DNA of 64,000 nt from Stutzerimonas stutzeri (GTDB lineage: Bacteria > Pseudomonadota > Gammaproteobacteria > Pseudomonadales > Pseudomonadaceae): assembly GCF_000590475.1 (NCBI RefSeq), contig NZ_CP007441.1, positions 2,176,660-2,240,659 of the forward strand. Reading direction: 5' to 3'. How positions within the stretch are numbered: the stretch's first letter is position 1; every line of letters begins with the position of its first letter. The position numbers and the translations under genes were made by a program. The notes beneath the pieces were generated by a model, which made no database searches, was not told where the DNA came from, and saw nothing but the letters and a program-made list of their open reading frames with translations. Positions 55,214 to 63,280 of the stretch are shown one piece after another.

Positions 55214-55229
55214 CGGCACCTTGGTCGCA
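55214..55229 (+). promoter_or_regulatory. sigma-54 (-24/-12) promoter candidate, distal
   Basis: CGGCAC-CTTGG-TCGCA has the invariant GG (55215-55216) and GC (55227-55228) exactly 10 bp apart, compared with consensus TGGCAC-N5-TTGCA. It is an alternative to the site at 55280 for bdhA transcription. Confidence 0.4.
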
Positions 55230-55279
55230 GAGCGCTCTTTTCACGGCATCCCAGCCTTTTCACCACCTTTGCCCGGGTC

Positions 55280-55295
55280 TGGCACGGCTTTCGCT
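55280..55295 (+). promoter_or_regulatory. sigma-54 (-24/-12) promoter candidate for bdhA
   Basis: TGGCAC-GGCTT-TCGCT: the -24 block is perfect, GG (55281-55282) and GC (55293-55294) are 10 bp apart, and the -12 block differs from TTGCW by one base. Transcription would start near 55307, giving a 250-nt leader that includes the short frame at 55390. A sigma-54 activator of the HbcR type is encoded convergently after bdhA, supporting this reading. Confidence 0.6.
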
Positions 55296-55389
55296 CTTGG
55301 TTTTCCACGGTCTCGCTTGTTATCCCAATCGCACCGCGAATGCGGGGCCGACTGGCGCGCGGGACGACTAGAACAATAAGGAAAACCGC

Positions 55390-55560
55390 ATGAATGCCTT
55401 ACTGGAACTTCCCGCAGGAGCGATCGCCGGCCTTGTGCCGTCCCGCTTTGTCATCGCCCCGAACAGCGCCCTTCGCCGCAGCCGCTATTCTGATCGTCAG
55501 CAAGGTGCCTTCTGCGCCGACGCTCTGACCGTCACTCGTCGCTATCGGAGACAGACATGA
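55390..55560 (+). CDS. possible 56-residue upstream ORF coupled to bdhA
   Basis: ATG 55390 has AAGGA seven bases upstream, and the frame runs 56 codons to a TGA that overlaps the bdhA ATG by 4 bp (ATGA). The peptide begins MNALLELPAGAIAGLVPSR and is Arg/Ala rich later, without recognisable similarity. It could be a leader that couples translation to bdhA, a remnant, or a chance frame. Ribosome site plus exact overlap are the only support. Confidence 0.35.
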   Translation: MNALLELPAGAIAGLVPSRFVIAPNSALRRSRYSDRQQGAFCADALTVTRRYRRQT

Positions 55561-56327
55561 TTTTGAACGGCAAAACCGCCCTGGTCACCGGTTCGACCAG
55601 TGGCATTGGCTTGGGCATCGCATGCAAGCTGGCGGAGGCGGGCGCCAGCGTGATGCTCAACGGTTTCGGCGATGTGGAGGCCGCTATCGCTCGGGTGTCA
55701 ATGTACGGCACGCGCGTCTTGCATCACCCAGCCGATGTATCCGATGCCGAACAGATCGGCGACATGATCAGCCAGACCGAACGTGACTTTGGCACCCTTG
55801 ACGTGTTGGTCAACAACGCCGGAATTCAGCATGTTGCGCCGGTCGAGCATTTCCCGGTCGAGCGCTGGAATAGCATCATTGCCATCAATCTATCCTCGGT
55901 ATTCCACACCATGCGCCTGGCGTTGCCGGGCATGCGTGAGCGCAATTGGGGGCGGATCATCAACATATCCTCGGTGCACGGTCTGGTGGCCTCGGCACAG
56001 AAGGCCGCGTACGTGGCCGCCAAGCATGGTGTGATCGGGCTGACCAAAACGGTCGCGTTGGAAACCGCAACCACTGGTATCACCTGCAACGCGCTTTGCC
56101 CCGGCTGGGTGCTGACGCCACTGGTGCAGCAGCAGATCGATAGCAAGGCCCAAGTTCATGGCGACCCGAGCCGAGCCACCCGTGAGTTGCTGATGGAGAA
56201 ACAGCCCTCGCTGGATTTCGTCACACCGGAGGAGCTGGGTGATCTGGCGCTGTTTCTTTGCAGCGACGCAGCCCGGCAGGTGCGCGGAGCGGCCTGGAAT
56301 GTCGATGGCGGGTGGTTGGCGCAATGA
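55557..56327 (+). CDS. bdhA: 3-hydroxybutyrate dehydrogenase
   Basis: 256 residues, SDR fold. It oxidises (R)-3-hydroxybutyrate to acetoacetate with NAD+. Cofactor loop TGSTSGIGLGIA (11-22), NNAG at 86-89, catalytic N111, S139 (INISSVHGLVAS), Y152 and K156 (YVAAKHG) are present; the CPGWVLTPLVQQQI segment is typical of this enzyme. Product acetoacetate would be activated by the CoA-transferase whose gene ends the window. Control by sigma-54 and the HbcR-like activator is inferred from the promoter region. Confidence 0.93.
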   Translation: MILNGKTALVTGSTSGIGLGIACKLAEAGASVMLNGFGDVEAAIARVSMYGTRVLHHPADVSDAEQIGDMISQTERDFGTLDVLVNNAGIQHVAPVEHFPVERWNSIIAINLSSVFHTMRLALPGMRERNWGRIINISSVHGLVASAQKAAYVAAKHGVIGLTKTVALETATTGITCNALCPGWVLTPLVQQQIDSKAQVHGDPSRATRELLMEKQPSLDFVTPEELGDLALFLCSDAARQVRGAAWNVDGGWLAQ

Positions 56328-56494
56328 TCGAATACACCGGCGAAACCCATGGCTGCCGTCGCCACAAACTTCGCGGATTCAGGCGAATCCATATGGCCGG
56401 ATCGTGCCTGCGCTCCTGCATGGGCACGCCCCTGGAGTGCATTGCGCTGGACGAAGGTCCGGTGAGCAATGCGTATGAGGCTCTGCAGGGCTAA
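56324..56494 (+). CDS. possible small ORF overlapping the bdhA stop
   Basis: ATG 56324 overlaps the bdhA TGA and opens 56 codons (MIEYTGETHGCRRHKLRG, later CLRSCMGTPLECIALDEGPVSN). It contains several Cys and His residues but no known domain or clear ribosome site. It could be a chance frame; only the 4-bp overlap supports it. Confidence 0.25.
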   Translation: MIEYTGETHGCRRHKLRGFRRIHMAGSCLRSCMGTPLECIALDEGPVSNAYEALQG

Positions 56495-56534
56495 AACAAC
56501 CGAAAGTAGCGGTGGGCCGGCAACATACAAGTGA

Positions 56535-56558
56535 TGGCGCGGTGAGGCTCGAACTCAC
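56535..56558 (-). other. tRNA 3'-end-like fragment (T-arm)
   Basis: On the minus strand GTGAG-TTCGAGC-CTCAC is a perfect 5-bp T-stem with a 7-nt loop that fits the tRNA T-loop consensus TTCRANY, followed by CGCGCCA like an acceptor 3' strand. The expected D- and anticodon arms are absent; the only complementary acceptor-like strand is 12 bp away (56571-56577). It lies between convergent bdhA and hbcR. Possibly an old attachment site or chance hairpin. Confidence 0.3.
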
Positions 56559-56600
56559 AGCTGTGATGCGCCGCGCCGTCCGAGTGGCTATCGCAACGAC

Positions 56601-58085
56601 CTACCGCTCGCTCAATCCATGCAATTGAAGCTTGGAATACAGGCTGGCGCGTGAAATACCCAGCTCCACAGCGGCGCGGCGGCGATTGCCTTTGCAGGCG
56701 CGCAGCGCGTGTTGCAGCGCTCGGCGTTCGGCCTGAGCAACGCTTTCAGCCAGTAGCTGCAGCGGCGAGTCTTCCAGCATCGGCAGTTCGACGGCGGGCA
56801 TTACCGGCTCTGTCAGCGGTGCGGCCCGGTGGGACTGTTCGCCAAGCAAGGGCAATAGATGCCTCGGCTCCAGAGGCTGACCGTCAGCGTTCAGCTGCGC
56901 GCGTTCCAGCAGGTTGCTCAGCTCACGTACGTTACCGCGCCAGGGTTGGCCGCAGAGCAGCGCCACGGCTTCAGCGGTGAGCTCCATCGGCGCCTGGCCG
57001 GATCGGTTGGCAATGTCGTCGAGCAGATGTTCGACGAGGGCCGGGATGTCGCTGCCGCGTTCACGCAGTGACGGCACCTTGAGTGCGAGCACATTGAGCC
57101 GGTAGTAGAGATCGTCGCGAAATTGCCCGGCCGCGACCTTGGCTTCCAGATCAATATGGGTCGCCGCGATCACCCGCACGTTGAGCGGTTTGACTTGGTT
57201 GGAGCCGAGCGGCTCGATTTCCTGCTCTTGCAGCACCCTCAGTAGCTTTGCCTGCAGGGCCAATGGCAGATCGCCAATTTCATCGAGGAACAGGGTCCCG
57301 CCATTGGCGACTTCGAACTTGCCGATTCGTGCTTTGCGATCGGCGCCGGTAAAGGCGCCAGGGGCTGTACCGAAGAGTTCTGCCTCCACCAGGGTTTCGG
57401 GAATGGCCGCGACGTTGACCGCGACAAAAGGGCCATTGGCACGCGGTGACAGGTTGTGGATGCCCTGGGCCAGCAGTTCCTTGCCGGTCCCGGTCTCGCC
57501 GCGGATCAATACTGTAGCGTCGAGCTGGGCAGCACGGCGCGCCTGTCGCTTGACCTCTCCGGCGGCGGCGCTGGTGCCGATGAAACCGGCGATGGTGTAG
57601 CGCGCACGGCGGGCCTTGGCCAGCTCGTTCTGGGTCGCGACCAGTTGCGTCTGCAGGATATTGAATTTGGACATCAGCGGCTTGAGATGCTGCGCCCGGT
57701 CGAACAGGACGAACCCCAGCGCCCCGACAAGGGTGCCGTCCTCGTCACGCAGCGGAATGCGGGTCACCACGAAATGCTCGTCGCCGAAGGCCATCAGGTC
57801 GAGCATGCTCGGCAGGCCGCTTTCCACCACCTCGCGCAGACGACTGGCTGGCAGAACTTCCTCGATCTCTTTGCCGAGCACGCGGCGCGGATCGCTGATG
57901 CCGACCTTCTCGGCATATTTATCATTGATCCAGACAATGCGTGCCTGGCGGTTGACCGCGATGGTGCCTTCGCATTGCGCGTTGAGATGATCGAACAGCA
58001 GCGGCATTGCCACCGCGCGAAAACGCTCCGGCGAAACGCCGATAATCAGGCCGTTGTGGTCGAGGTCGTTGCGCGCAATCGCCAT
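56601..58085 (-). CDS. hbcR: sigma-54-dependent activator, HbcR-like
   Basis: 494 residues. PAS domain at about 30-140 (HLNAQCEGTIAVNRQARIVWINDKYAEKVG), AAA+ domain at about 165-405 with Walker A GETGTGKE, the sigma-54-contact loop GAFTGA, Walker B GGTLFLDEIGDL and arginine-finger region FRDDLYYRLNVL; Fis-type helix-turn-helix at 450-490 (ALRACKGNRRRAAVELGISRASLYSKL). Position beside bdhA matches Pseudomonas HbcR, the activator of 3-hydroxybutyrate use. No receiver domain, so the PAS domain probably senses the signal directly. Convergent with bdhA, downstream of the TRAP operon. Confidence 0.85.
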   Translation of the reverse strand: MAIARNDLDHNGLIIGVSPERFRAVAMPLLFDHLNAQCEGTIAVNRQARIVWINDKYAEKVGISDPRRVLGKEIEEVLPASRLREVVESGLPSMLDLMAFGDEHFVVTRIPLRDEDGTLVGALGFVLFDRAQHLKPLMSKFNILQTQLVATQNELAKARRARYTIAGFIGTSAAAGEVKRQARRAAQLDATVLIRGETGTGKELLAQGIHNLSPRANGPFVAVNVAAIPETLVEAELFGTAPGAFTGADRKARIGKFEVANGGTLFLDEIGDLPLALQAKLLRVLQEQEIEPLGSNQVKPLNVRVIAATHIDLEAKVAAGQFRDDLYYRLNVLALKVPSLRERGSDIPALVEHLLDDIANRSGQAPMELTAEAVALLCGQPWRGNVRELSNLLERAQLNADGQPLEPRHLLPLLGEQSHRAAPLTEPVMPAVELPMLEDSPLQLLAESVAQAERRALQHALRACKGNRRRAAVELGISRASLYSKLQLHGLSER

Positions 58086-58291
58086 GGGTAGAAGGATCCG
58101 TTTGGGTTCGGCCGATTATGGAAGGGCCCGGCGACCTTGGACAAGGCAGCCGGTTCGGAGCAACTAGGCTGGAAAAACGTTAGCGAGGCAGGCAGGACAG
58201 CGAGTCAAACGGTCGGAGTAGCGGACCGGGCTCGCGTACGAGTTTATTTTTATTTACATGGAGCATGACTCACTTCGTTTGCCCTCCGGGC

Positions 58292-58305
58292 CGCGCTAAA
58301 GCGCG
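58292..58305. repeat. 14-bp GC palindrome between dctM and hbcR
   Basis: CGCGCT-AA-AGCGCG is a perfect short hairpin 62 bp after the TRAP permease stop and 207 bp before the hbcR start. It has no strong U-tract on either strand. It may reduce read-through from the TRAP operon into hbcR. Confidence 0.4.
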
Positions 58306-58366
58306 TTAGCCGCAAGCGCCATTCTCAGGCCGATTTCAATGCAATATTGCCAACGCAGGTAGTTTT

Positions 58367-59734
58367 TTACTGGGCGTACACTTCGTTGGGCAGCCATGTG
58401 GCCAACGGCGCGAAAAAGAACACCAGCGCCAGACCGATCAACTGAATCAGGATGTATGGCAGGACGCCGAGATACACGTCCCGCGTGGTCACTTCCGGCG
58501 GGCAGACGCCCTTGATGTAGAACAGCGCAAAGCCCACCGGTGGTGTCAGGAACGAGGTCTGCAAGCACAGCGCGAAAAGAATCGCGAACCACAGCGGATC
58601 GACGCCCATGGAAAACAGCACCGGCGCCACCAGAGGCAGGATGATCAGAGTGATCTCCACCCAGTCCAGGAAGAATCCCAGCAGGAAGGTGATGAACAGC
58701 ACCGTCAACAGCACGCCAGTCTGACCGAAGGGCAGACCCGTGAGTGCCGAGCGAATCACATCGTCTCCACCCAGCCCGCGCAGTACGGCTGCAAACACCG
58801 TGGCGCCAATGAAGATGCCGAAGATGAAGGCCGAGGTGCGGCTGGTCTGATAGAGCGCCTCCTTGAACACGGCCATGTTCAAGCGACGGCTGCAGGCGGC
58901 CATCAGCACTGCCCCGAACGCGCCAACGGCGGAGGCTTCGGTGGTGGTGGCGATGCCGAAGAAAATCGACCCGAGCACGGCGAGGATCAGCACGAAGGGT
59001 GGCACCACGGCCCAGAACACATCGATCAGCGCCCCGGCGTCGAGCTTCGAGCGGTTGGCCGGTGCCGGCGCGAAATCCTTCTTCAGCCATGAAACGACGA
59101 CGATGTAGAGGATGTACATCAGCGCCAGCATCATGCCGGGGATCAGCGCACCCATGAACAGTTTGCCCACCGAGGCCTCGGAGGTGCCGAGGCGGTCGGC
59201 CATCAACACCAGCATGATGCTCGGCGGAATAAGGATGCCCAGCGTGCCCACCGAGCAGGCGGTGCCGACCGCCAGACTCTTGTTGTACTTGGCCTGCAGC
59301 ATCGGACCGATGGACAACATGCCCAGCAGCGCCACCGAGGCGCCGACGATGCCGGTAGAAGCGGCTAGCAGAATGCCCACCAGCACCACGGTCACCGCGT
59401 AGCCGCCACGCAACGGGCCGAGCACCCTTACCAGGCTATGCATCAGCCGTTCGGCGATGCCGGAGCGGTCGAGCATGATGCCCATGAAAATGAACAGCGG
59501 CAGGGCGACCATCAGCTCATTGGCGACGATGCCGTAGATGCGCGCATCCAGCACGCCGATGGTGCCGTCCCAGGTGAACCAGAGATCGGCATCGAAGTGT
59601 TCGACCATCACATGGCCGAATACGGCGAACAGCAGCCCGATGCCGGCCAGCGACCAGGCCACCGGAAAACCAAGCAGCAGAAGCCCCATGAAGGAGGCGA
59701 ACATGCTGATGACGAGAATTTGTTCCAGACCCAT
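58367..59734 (-). CDS. dctM: TRAP transporter large permease (DctM)
   Basis: 455 residues with about twelve transmembrane segments. Family features: LLGFPVAWSLAGIGLLFAVFGH near the start, VANELMVALPLFIFMGIMLDRSGIAERLM, GASVALLGMLSIGPMLQ, GILIPPSIMLVLMADRL and QTSFLTPPVGFALFYIKGVCP. It moves the solute with sodium in concert with DctQ and the periplasmic DctP. ATG 59734 gives the standard start. It overlaps the end of dctQ by no coding bases but follows 17 bp later, so the two are coupled. Confidence 0.93.
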   Translation of the reverse strand: MGLEQILVISMFASFMGLLLLGFPVAWSLAGIGLLFAVFGHVMVEHFDADLWFTWDGTIGVLDARIYGIVANELMVALPLFIFMGIMLDRSGIAERLMHSLVRVLGPLRGGYAVTVVLVGILLAASTGIVGASVALLGMLSIGPMLQAKYNKSLAVGTACSVGTLGILIPPSIMLVLMADRLGTSEASVGKLFMGALIPGMMLALMYILYIVVVSWLKKDFAPAPANRSKLDAGALIDVFWAVVPPFVLILAVLGSIFFGIATTTEASAVGAFGAVLMAACSRRLNMAVFKEALYQTSRTSAFIFGIFIGATVFAAVLRGLGGDDVIRSALTGLPFGQTGVLLTVLFITFLLGFFLDWVEITLIILPLVAPVLFSMGVDPLWFAILFALCLQTSFLTPPVGFALFYIKGVCPPEVTTRDVYLGVLPYILIQLIGLALVFFFAPLATWLPNEVYAQ

Positions 59735-59750
59735 GACTACGGCTACTCCA

Positions 59751-60365
59751 TCAGGGCTGCGAACGGCTGCGGTCGCGGCCATTCGTCGGGGCTGAAAACG
59801 CCCGGGGGAAATTGAACAGCAACGTGCTGCAACGCGTGGCCCGTGACAGCAACGCCAGCGCGACCAATGTCATCCCCAGCGGCAACACGCTCTTGAAGAT
59901 GAAACGGTGCGGCAGGCCGCTCGGCGCCTGCGATCGCTCGTGATGAATGAAAGCCTGGTAGGCGAAGGGAACCAGTGCATCCACCATCAGCAGCACGATC
60001 GGCAGTGCCAGGAACAGGATGGCCAGCAGCTCGATGATGGCTTGGCTGCGCAAGGTGAATTTTTCGCGCAGCACATCGACGCGCACATGGTCGTCACGCA
60101 CCACGGCGTAGGCGAGGGCGAGCATCAATGCCGCACCGAACAGATGCCAGGAAAGCTCCTCCAGCGCGATCGAGCCGCGCGACAGCACAAAGCGGCTGAA
60201 GACGTTGGTCAGCACCACCGCCAGCACCAGCAGCCAGATCCAGGCGCTGGCTTCGCCGATAGCGACCAGCACCTTGTCCAGCCAATGGGAGAATTTGTTG
60301 TGCGGCAATGCATCCGCCTGGGCGGCGGGCACTGCATCGTCAGGGGAAACGGGAAGAACGGACAC
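59751..60365 (-). CDS. dctQ: TRAP transporter small permease (DctQ)
   Basis: About 204 residues with four transmembrane helices (WIWLLVLAVVLTNVFSRFVL, FGAALMLALAYAVVRDDHVRVDVL, IIELLAILFLALPIVLLMVDAL, VLPLGMTLVALALLSRA); the VxxxVFxRFVL and DDHVRVDVL motifs are those of DctQ. The start is set at GTG 60365 with GAGG upstream (VSVLPVSPDD); ATG 60410 would add 15 residues. The gap to dctP is 214 bp and holds a hairpin. Confidence 0.88.
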   Translation of the reverse strand: MSVLPVSPDDAVPAAQADALPHNKFSHWLDKVLVAIGEASAWIWLLVLAVVLTNVFSRFVLSRGSIALEELSWHLFGAALMLALAYAVVRDDHVRVDVLREKFTLRSQAIIELLAILFLALPIVLLMVDALVPFAYQAFIHHERSQAPSGLPHRFIFKSVLPLGMTLVALALLSRATRCSTLLFNFPRAFSAPTNGRDRSRSQP

Positions 60366-60469
60366 GGCCACCTCGTTAATCCGGCACTCGTGAAGAAAAG
60401 GCACGACCATGCACCTGCCGTCGGCTCCCTGGTTAGCTAATCAACACGCTCGTACCTGGCGCCTGATCC

Positions 60470-60504
60470 GCGCTGCGACCACCGATGATGAGTAATCGCA
60501 GCGC
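60470..60504 (-). promoter_or_regulatory. intercistronic hairpin between dctP and dctQ
   Basis: GCGCTGCGA/TCGCAGCGC, a perfect 9-bp stem with a 17-nt loop, lies about 75 bp after the dctP stop. In binding-protein transporter operons such stems lower downstream expression or protect the upstream message, giving more binding protein than permease. That role is inference here. Confidence 0.55.
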
Positions 60505-60579
60505 GCCCAGTTAGGGCTCCAGCATTCGAACGTGATTGACGCACCTGCTGCCCAGGGCACCAGACTCAGCACGCAGCTA

Positions 60580-61665
60580 TTAGTCGTAGTGGTAGTAATC
60601 GCGTGGCAGATAGCCCTTGCTGTGCCAGATCGAGTGATGCTTCATGAAATCGCGCTGGCTGGTCAGGACTCGGTTGAATGTCTCGTCACTGGCGGCGAGT
60701 TCGTCGAGCACCTCGTTGGTCACGCGTTCAAGCTCGCGCAACACTTCTTCCGGCAGCACCTGAGCCTTTACGCCCTGCTTCTCGTAGTCGCGCAGTGCGG
60801 TCGGTTGAGCCCACTCGCTTTCGGCGAAACCCTTGAGCGTGGCGGACTCGCAGCCCATCTCGATCAGCGCCCGGCTCTGTGGCTCAAGCTTGTCCCACAC
60901 GCCCTTGTTCACCAGCAGGTGGGAGGTGGTCAGCGTCTGGTGCCAGCCCGGCATGATGTAGTTCTTGATGATCTGATCCAGGCCCAGCATCTTGTCGATC
61001 GCCGGCTGCGAGAACTCGGTGGCGTCGATGGTCTTGCGTTCCAGCGCCTGATAGATCTCGCCACCTGGGATCATGGTGACCGAGGCGCCGAGCTTCTCCA
61101 GCACTTTGCCTCCGATACCGGCAAAGCGGATGCGCAGACCATCGATGTCTTCCAGCTTCTCGATCGGCTTGGCGAACCAGCCGGCGCCTTCCGGGCCGAT
61201 GATGCTGCACAGCATGGGGTGGATGTTGCGCTTGGCGTAGATCTCTTCGAGCAGCTTCTTGCCGTCGCCCTCGTAGTACCACGCGAGGTAGGCTGGCGGC
61301 TCCATATTGAAAGGCGCGCCGGAGTAGAGCGGCAATGCGGGGATAGTGCCCTGGTCGTAACCGATCCATGTGTAGCCGGCCGGATACTTGCCGTTGCTCA
61401 CCGCATCCATGATCTCGAATGGCGGTACCAGTTCGCCGGGCTCGTAATAACGCAGTTGGATGTCGCCGCCGGAAATCGCCTTGAGCGACTCGGAGAGGTG
61501 CTTGACCGGCGTGGTCAGGCCGATGAGATGGGATGGAAAGGCCAACGGCACCTGCCAGCGGATCTTTTCCGCCGCGGTGGCGGTGCCACTGACCAACGTC
61601 GCGCTGAGCAGCGTGGTGGCGCCGATCGCGCAGGTGAGACGGGAAAGTTTTTTGGTGATCGACAT
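60580..61665 (-). CDS. dctP: TRAP transporter periplasmic binding protein (DctP)
   Basis: 361 residues with a signal peptide (MSITKKLSRLTCAIGATTLLSATLVSGTATAA-EK). The mature protein has the TRAP binding fold: WQVPLAFPSHLIG, VSNGKYPAGYTWIGYDQGTIPALPLYSGAPF, IDGLRIRFAGIGGKVLEKLGASVTMIPGGEIYQALERKTIDATEFSQP; the Arg in LRIRFAG (about 168) normally binds the substrate carboxylate. Similar to the monocarboxylate/2-oxoacid-binding branch. AAAGGAACT precedes ATG 61665. Close to bdhA/hbcR, with a sigma-54 promoter; 3-hydroxybutyrate or a related short-chain acid is a reasonable guess. Confidence 0.92.
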   Translation of the reverse strand: MSITKKLSRLTCAIGATTLLSATLVSGTATAAEKIRWQVPLAFPSHLIGLTTPVKHLSESLKAISGGDIQLRYYEPGELVPPFEIMDAVSNGKYPAGYTWIGYDQGTIPALPLYSGAPFNMEPPAYLAWYYEGDGKKLLEEIYAKRNIHPMLCSIIGPEGAGWFAKPIEKLEDIDGLRIRFAGIGGKVLEKLGASVTMIPGGEIYQALERKTIDATEFSQPAIDKMLGLDQIIKNYIMPGWHQTLTTSHLLVNKGVWDKLEPQSRALIEMGCESATLKGFAESEWAQPTALRDYEKQGVKAQVLPEEVLRELERVTNEVLDELAASDETFNRVLTSQRDFMKHHSIWHSKGYLPRDYYHYD

Positions 61666-61781
61666 TACAGTTCCTTTTTTGTTGTTTTGGTATGCAGCCC
61701 GGTCGTGCGCCCGGGAAGCGGAATGAGCAGCCGCAGCGAGCTCGTCCCGCCAGGTGCTCTGGCGCGTTGCAGGTATTGCTT

Positions 61782-61797
61782 AGCAGGTTCTGTGCCT
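61782..61797 (-). promoter_or_regulatory. sigma-54 (-24/-12) promoter of the TRAP operon
   Basis: On the minus strand AGGCAC-AGAAC-CTGCT has the invariant GG (61796-61795) and GC (61784-61783) 10 bp apart and differs from consensus TGGCAC-N5-TTGCW at two positions. Transcription would start near 61771, about 105 bp before dctP. Palindromic activator-type sites lie 80-140 bp upstream. Confidence 0.6.
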
Positions 61798-61853
61798 GTG
61801 TCGCTGAAGCCCCTGTTTTAGAGCGTTTGAAGGCCAAGATGCGAAAAATTGTG

Positions 61854-61910
61854 GTCCAGTTGACTGGACACTTGTGCGAGGCCTAAAGCTGGTTGTCCAG
61901 AATTCTGGAA
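61854..61910 (-). promoter_or_regulatory. paired GTCCAG-N4-CTGGAC sites, candidate activator enhancers
   Basis: GTCCAG-TTGA-CTGGAC at 61854-61869 and GTCCAG-AATT-CTGGAA at 61895-61910. Their centres are 41 bp apart, about four helical turns, on the same DNA face. They are 80-140 bp upstream of the predicted TRAP transcription start, as expected for a sigma-54 activator; similar sites occur before bdhA. Confidence 0.6.
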
Positions 61911-61911
61911 C

Positions 61912-61933
61912 TGTGTCTTGTTAACAAGACACA
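61912..61933. promoter_or_regulatory. 22-bp perfect palindrome, candidate operator
   Basis: TGTGTCTTGTT (61912-61922) is followed directly by its exact reverse complement (61923-61933). It is next to the paired enhancer sites and 134 bp before the M42 peptidase start. A perfect palindrome of this length is a strong sign of a dimeric regulator; GntR- or IclR-type proteins use comparable sites. The binding protein is not evident in the window. Confidence 0.65.
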
Positions 61934-62066
61934 AGACTTGATGGCCGCGTGCTCGCAGCCGTGCTTCGGCACGTCGATTGGGTATGGGAGTCGCGGGCGA
62001 GACAAGCTCAGCACGCACCGTCCAGGCCGCGGTCCCATCTAGGTACGAATCGGAACAGGAGGATGC

Positions 62067-63140
62067 ATGTCGATCGATGCGGATTTTTCGTTGCTCGAAT
62101 CCTTGCTACTTGCCCGTGGGCCCGGCGGCCAGGAAGAAGAGGTCCGTGCAGTATGTCGCGGTGAACTGGAAGCGAGTTGCGACGAGGTGTGGATGGATGC
62201 CGCCGATAACCTGGTGGGGTTGATTCGGGCCGCAGGCGTTGCACGCGAAACCGCCCAATCTTGCGCGATCCGGGTGATGGCGCATCAGGATGAAATCGCC
62301 ATGGTAGTCAAGCGCATCGCTGAGGATGGCCGCCTACAGGTCGTCGCCCTGGGTGGGGCGTTTCCAGTCAATTTCGGCATGTGTCCGGTCGATGTGATGA
62401 GTGAAACGGATGTTTTGCCGGGTGTTCTGTCGTTTGGGACCATGCACGGTACTGCTGAATCGACACAGTCGAAGCATATTCTCAGCGGCGATGTGCAGTG
62501 GTCGGATGTACATGTGATTACCCGGAGGACTCGGGAGGAGCTGGCGCAGATGGGCGTTCGGCCTGGCTCGCGTGTCGTGGTGAGCCAGCACTGGCGGCGG
62601 CCGTTTCGGGTGAACGATGCCATCGCTGCGCATTTTCTGGATGACCGCGCGCCGGTGGTCGCTGCATTGCGCGCGGCCGAACAGCTCGCTCAACGCAAAA
62701 GCGAACTCAGGCAGGATGTGTATTTCGTCCTGACCACAAACGAAGAAGAGACCAACTCGGGCGCCCAATACGCCGCAAGAACGCTGCCGGGTGCTGTCTG
62801 CATCGCGTTGGAAGTTGGCCCCATAGCCGATGAGTACGGGACCCGGCTCTGCGCCGATCCGATCATCCTGACCGGCGATGAGAAGGGGCTGTACACCAGG
62901 TCGATTTCGAACGATTTGCTGGCGGCCGCCGTCCGTTGTGGCTATACACCGCAACCCGCGCTCATGCCAGGATTCGCCTCCGATGCAAGTGCGGTGCTCG
63001 GCTCCGGCTCCTCGCCGCGTGCGGGATGCCTGGCCATTCCGACCGAAAATACACACGGCTACGAGTTGATTACCAACGACGCAATTCAGGCCTGTACGCG
63101 CACGCTGGTGGCGTACCTGCTGAGTAACGGTGGCGACTGA
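62067..63140 (+). CDS. M42-family metallopeptidase
   Basis: 357 residues. Ligands of the dinuclear metal centre are visible: H73 (VMAHQDEIAMVV; D75 assists), D192/D193 in FLDDRAPV, the base E226-E228 (TTNEEETNSGA), E249 in ALEVGP and H330 in TENTHGYEL. M42 enzymes are large cytoplasmic aminopeptidases or endoglucanase-like peptidases, with varied specificity. An AGGAGGATG ribosome site precedes ATG 62067. It is divergent from the TRAP operon and shares its palindrome-rich upstream region, so regulation may be common. Confidence 0.86.
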   Translation: MSIDADFSLLESLLLARGPGGQEEEVRAVCRGELEASCDEVWMDAADNLVGLIRAAGVARETAQSCAIRVMAHQDEIAMVVKRIAEDGRLQVVALGGAFPVNFGMCPVDVMSETDVLPGVLSFGTMHGTAESTQSKHILSGDVQWSDVHVITRRTREELAQMGVRPGSRVVVSQHWRRPFRVNDAIAAHFLDDRAPVVAALRAAEQLAQRKSELRQDVYFVLTTNEEETNSGAQYAARTLPGAVCIALEVGPIADEYGTRLCADPIILTGDEKGLYTRSISNDLLAAAVRCGYTPQPALMPGFASDASAVLGSGSSPRAGCLAIPTENTHGYELITNDAIQACTRTLVAYLLSNGGD

Positions 63141-63280
63141 GCGTATGGCTGGACGCGGTGCTAGTTGGCGCCAGCCCAGATTGGCTGCAGCTCGCTCGAT
63201 TCGAACGGCTGGCAGGCCGACTACAGATGATCAGGGTTGGCGTAGGGTGTAGCTGCCCGGCCCCAAGGGCTCGGTGGGGC

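Larger units (their letters stand above)
54752..55389. other. regulatory intergenic region upstream of bdhA
   Basis: No protein-coding gene is supported in about 640 bp. It holds candidate activator sites and two -24/-12 elements, annotated separately. Base composition is mixed, with an AT-rich stretch near 54770-54800 next to the LysR start. Confidence 0.5.

Noticed and set aside
58296..59090. 264-codon minus-strand frame in another phase within dctM
   Set aside because: Same-strand out-of-frame shadow of the TRAP permease; hydrophobic DctM segments are in the longer frame.
60532..61821. 429-codon plus-strand frame opposite dctP
   Set aside because: Antisense to a complete TRAP binding protein; no family match.
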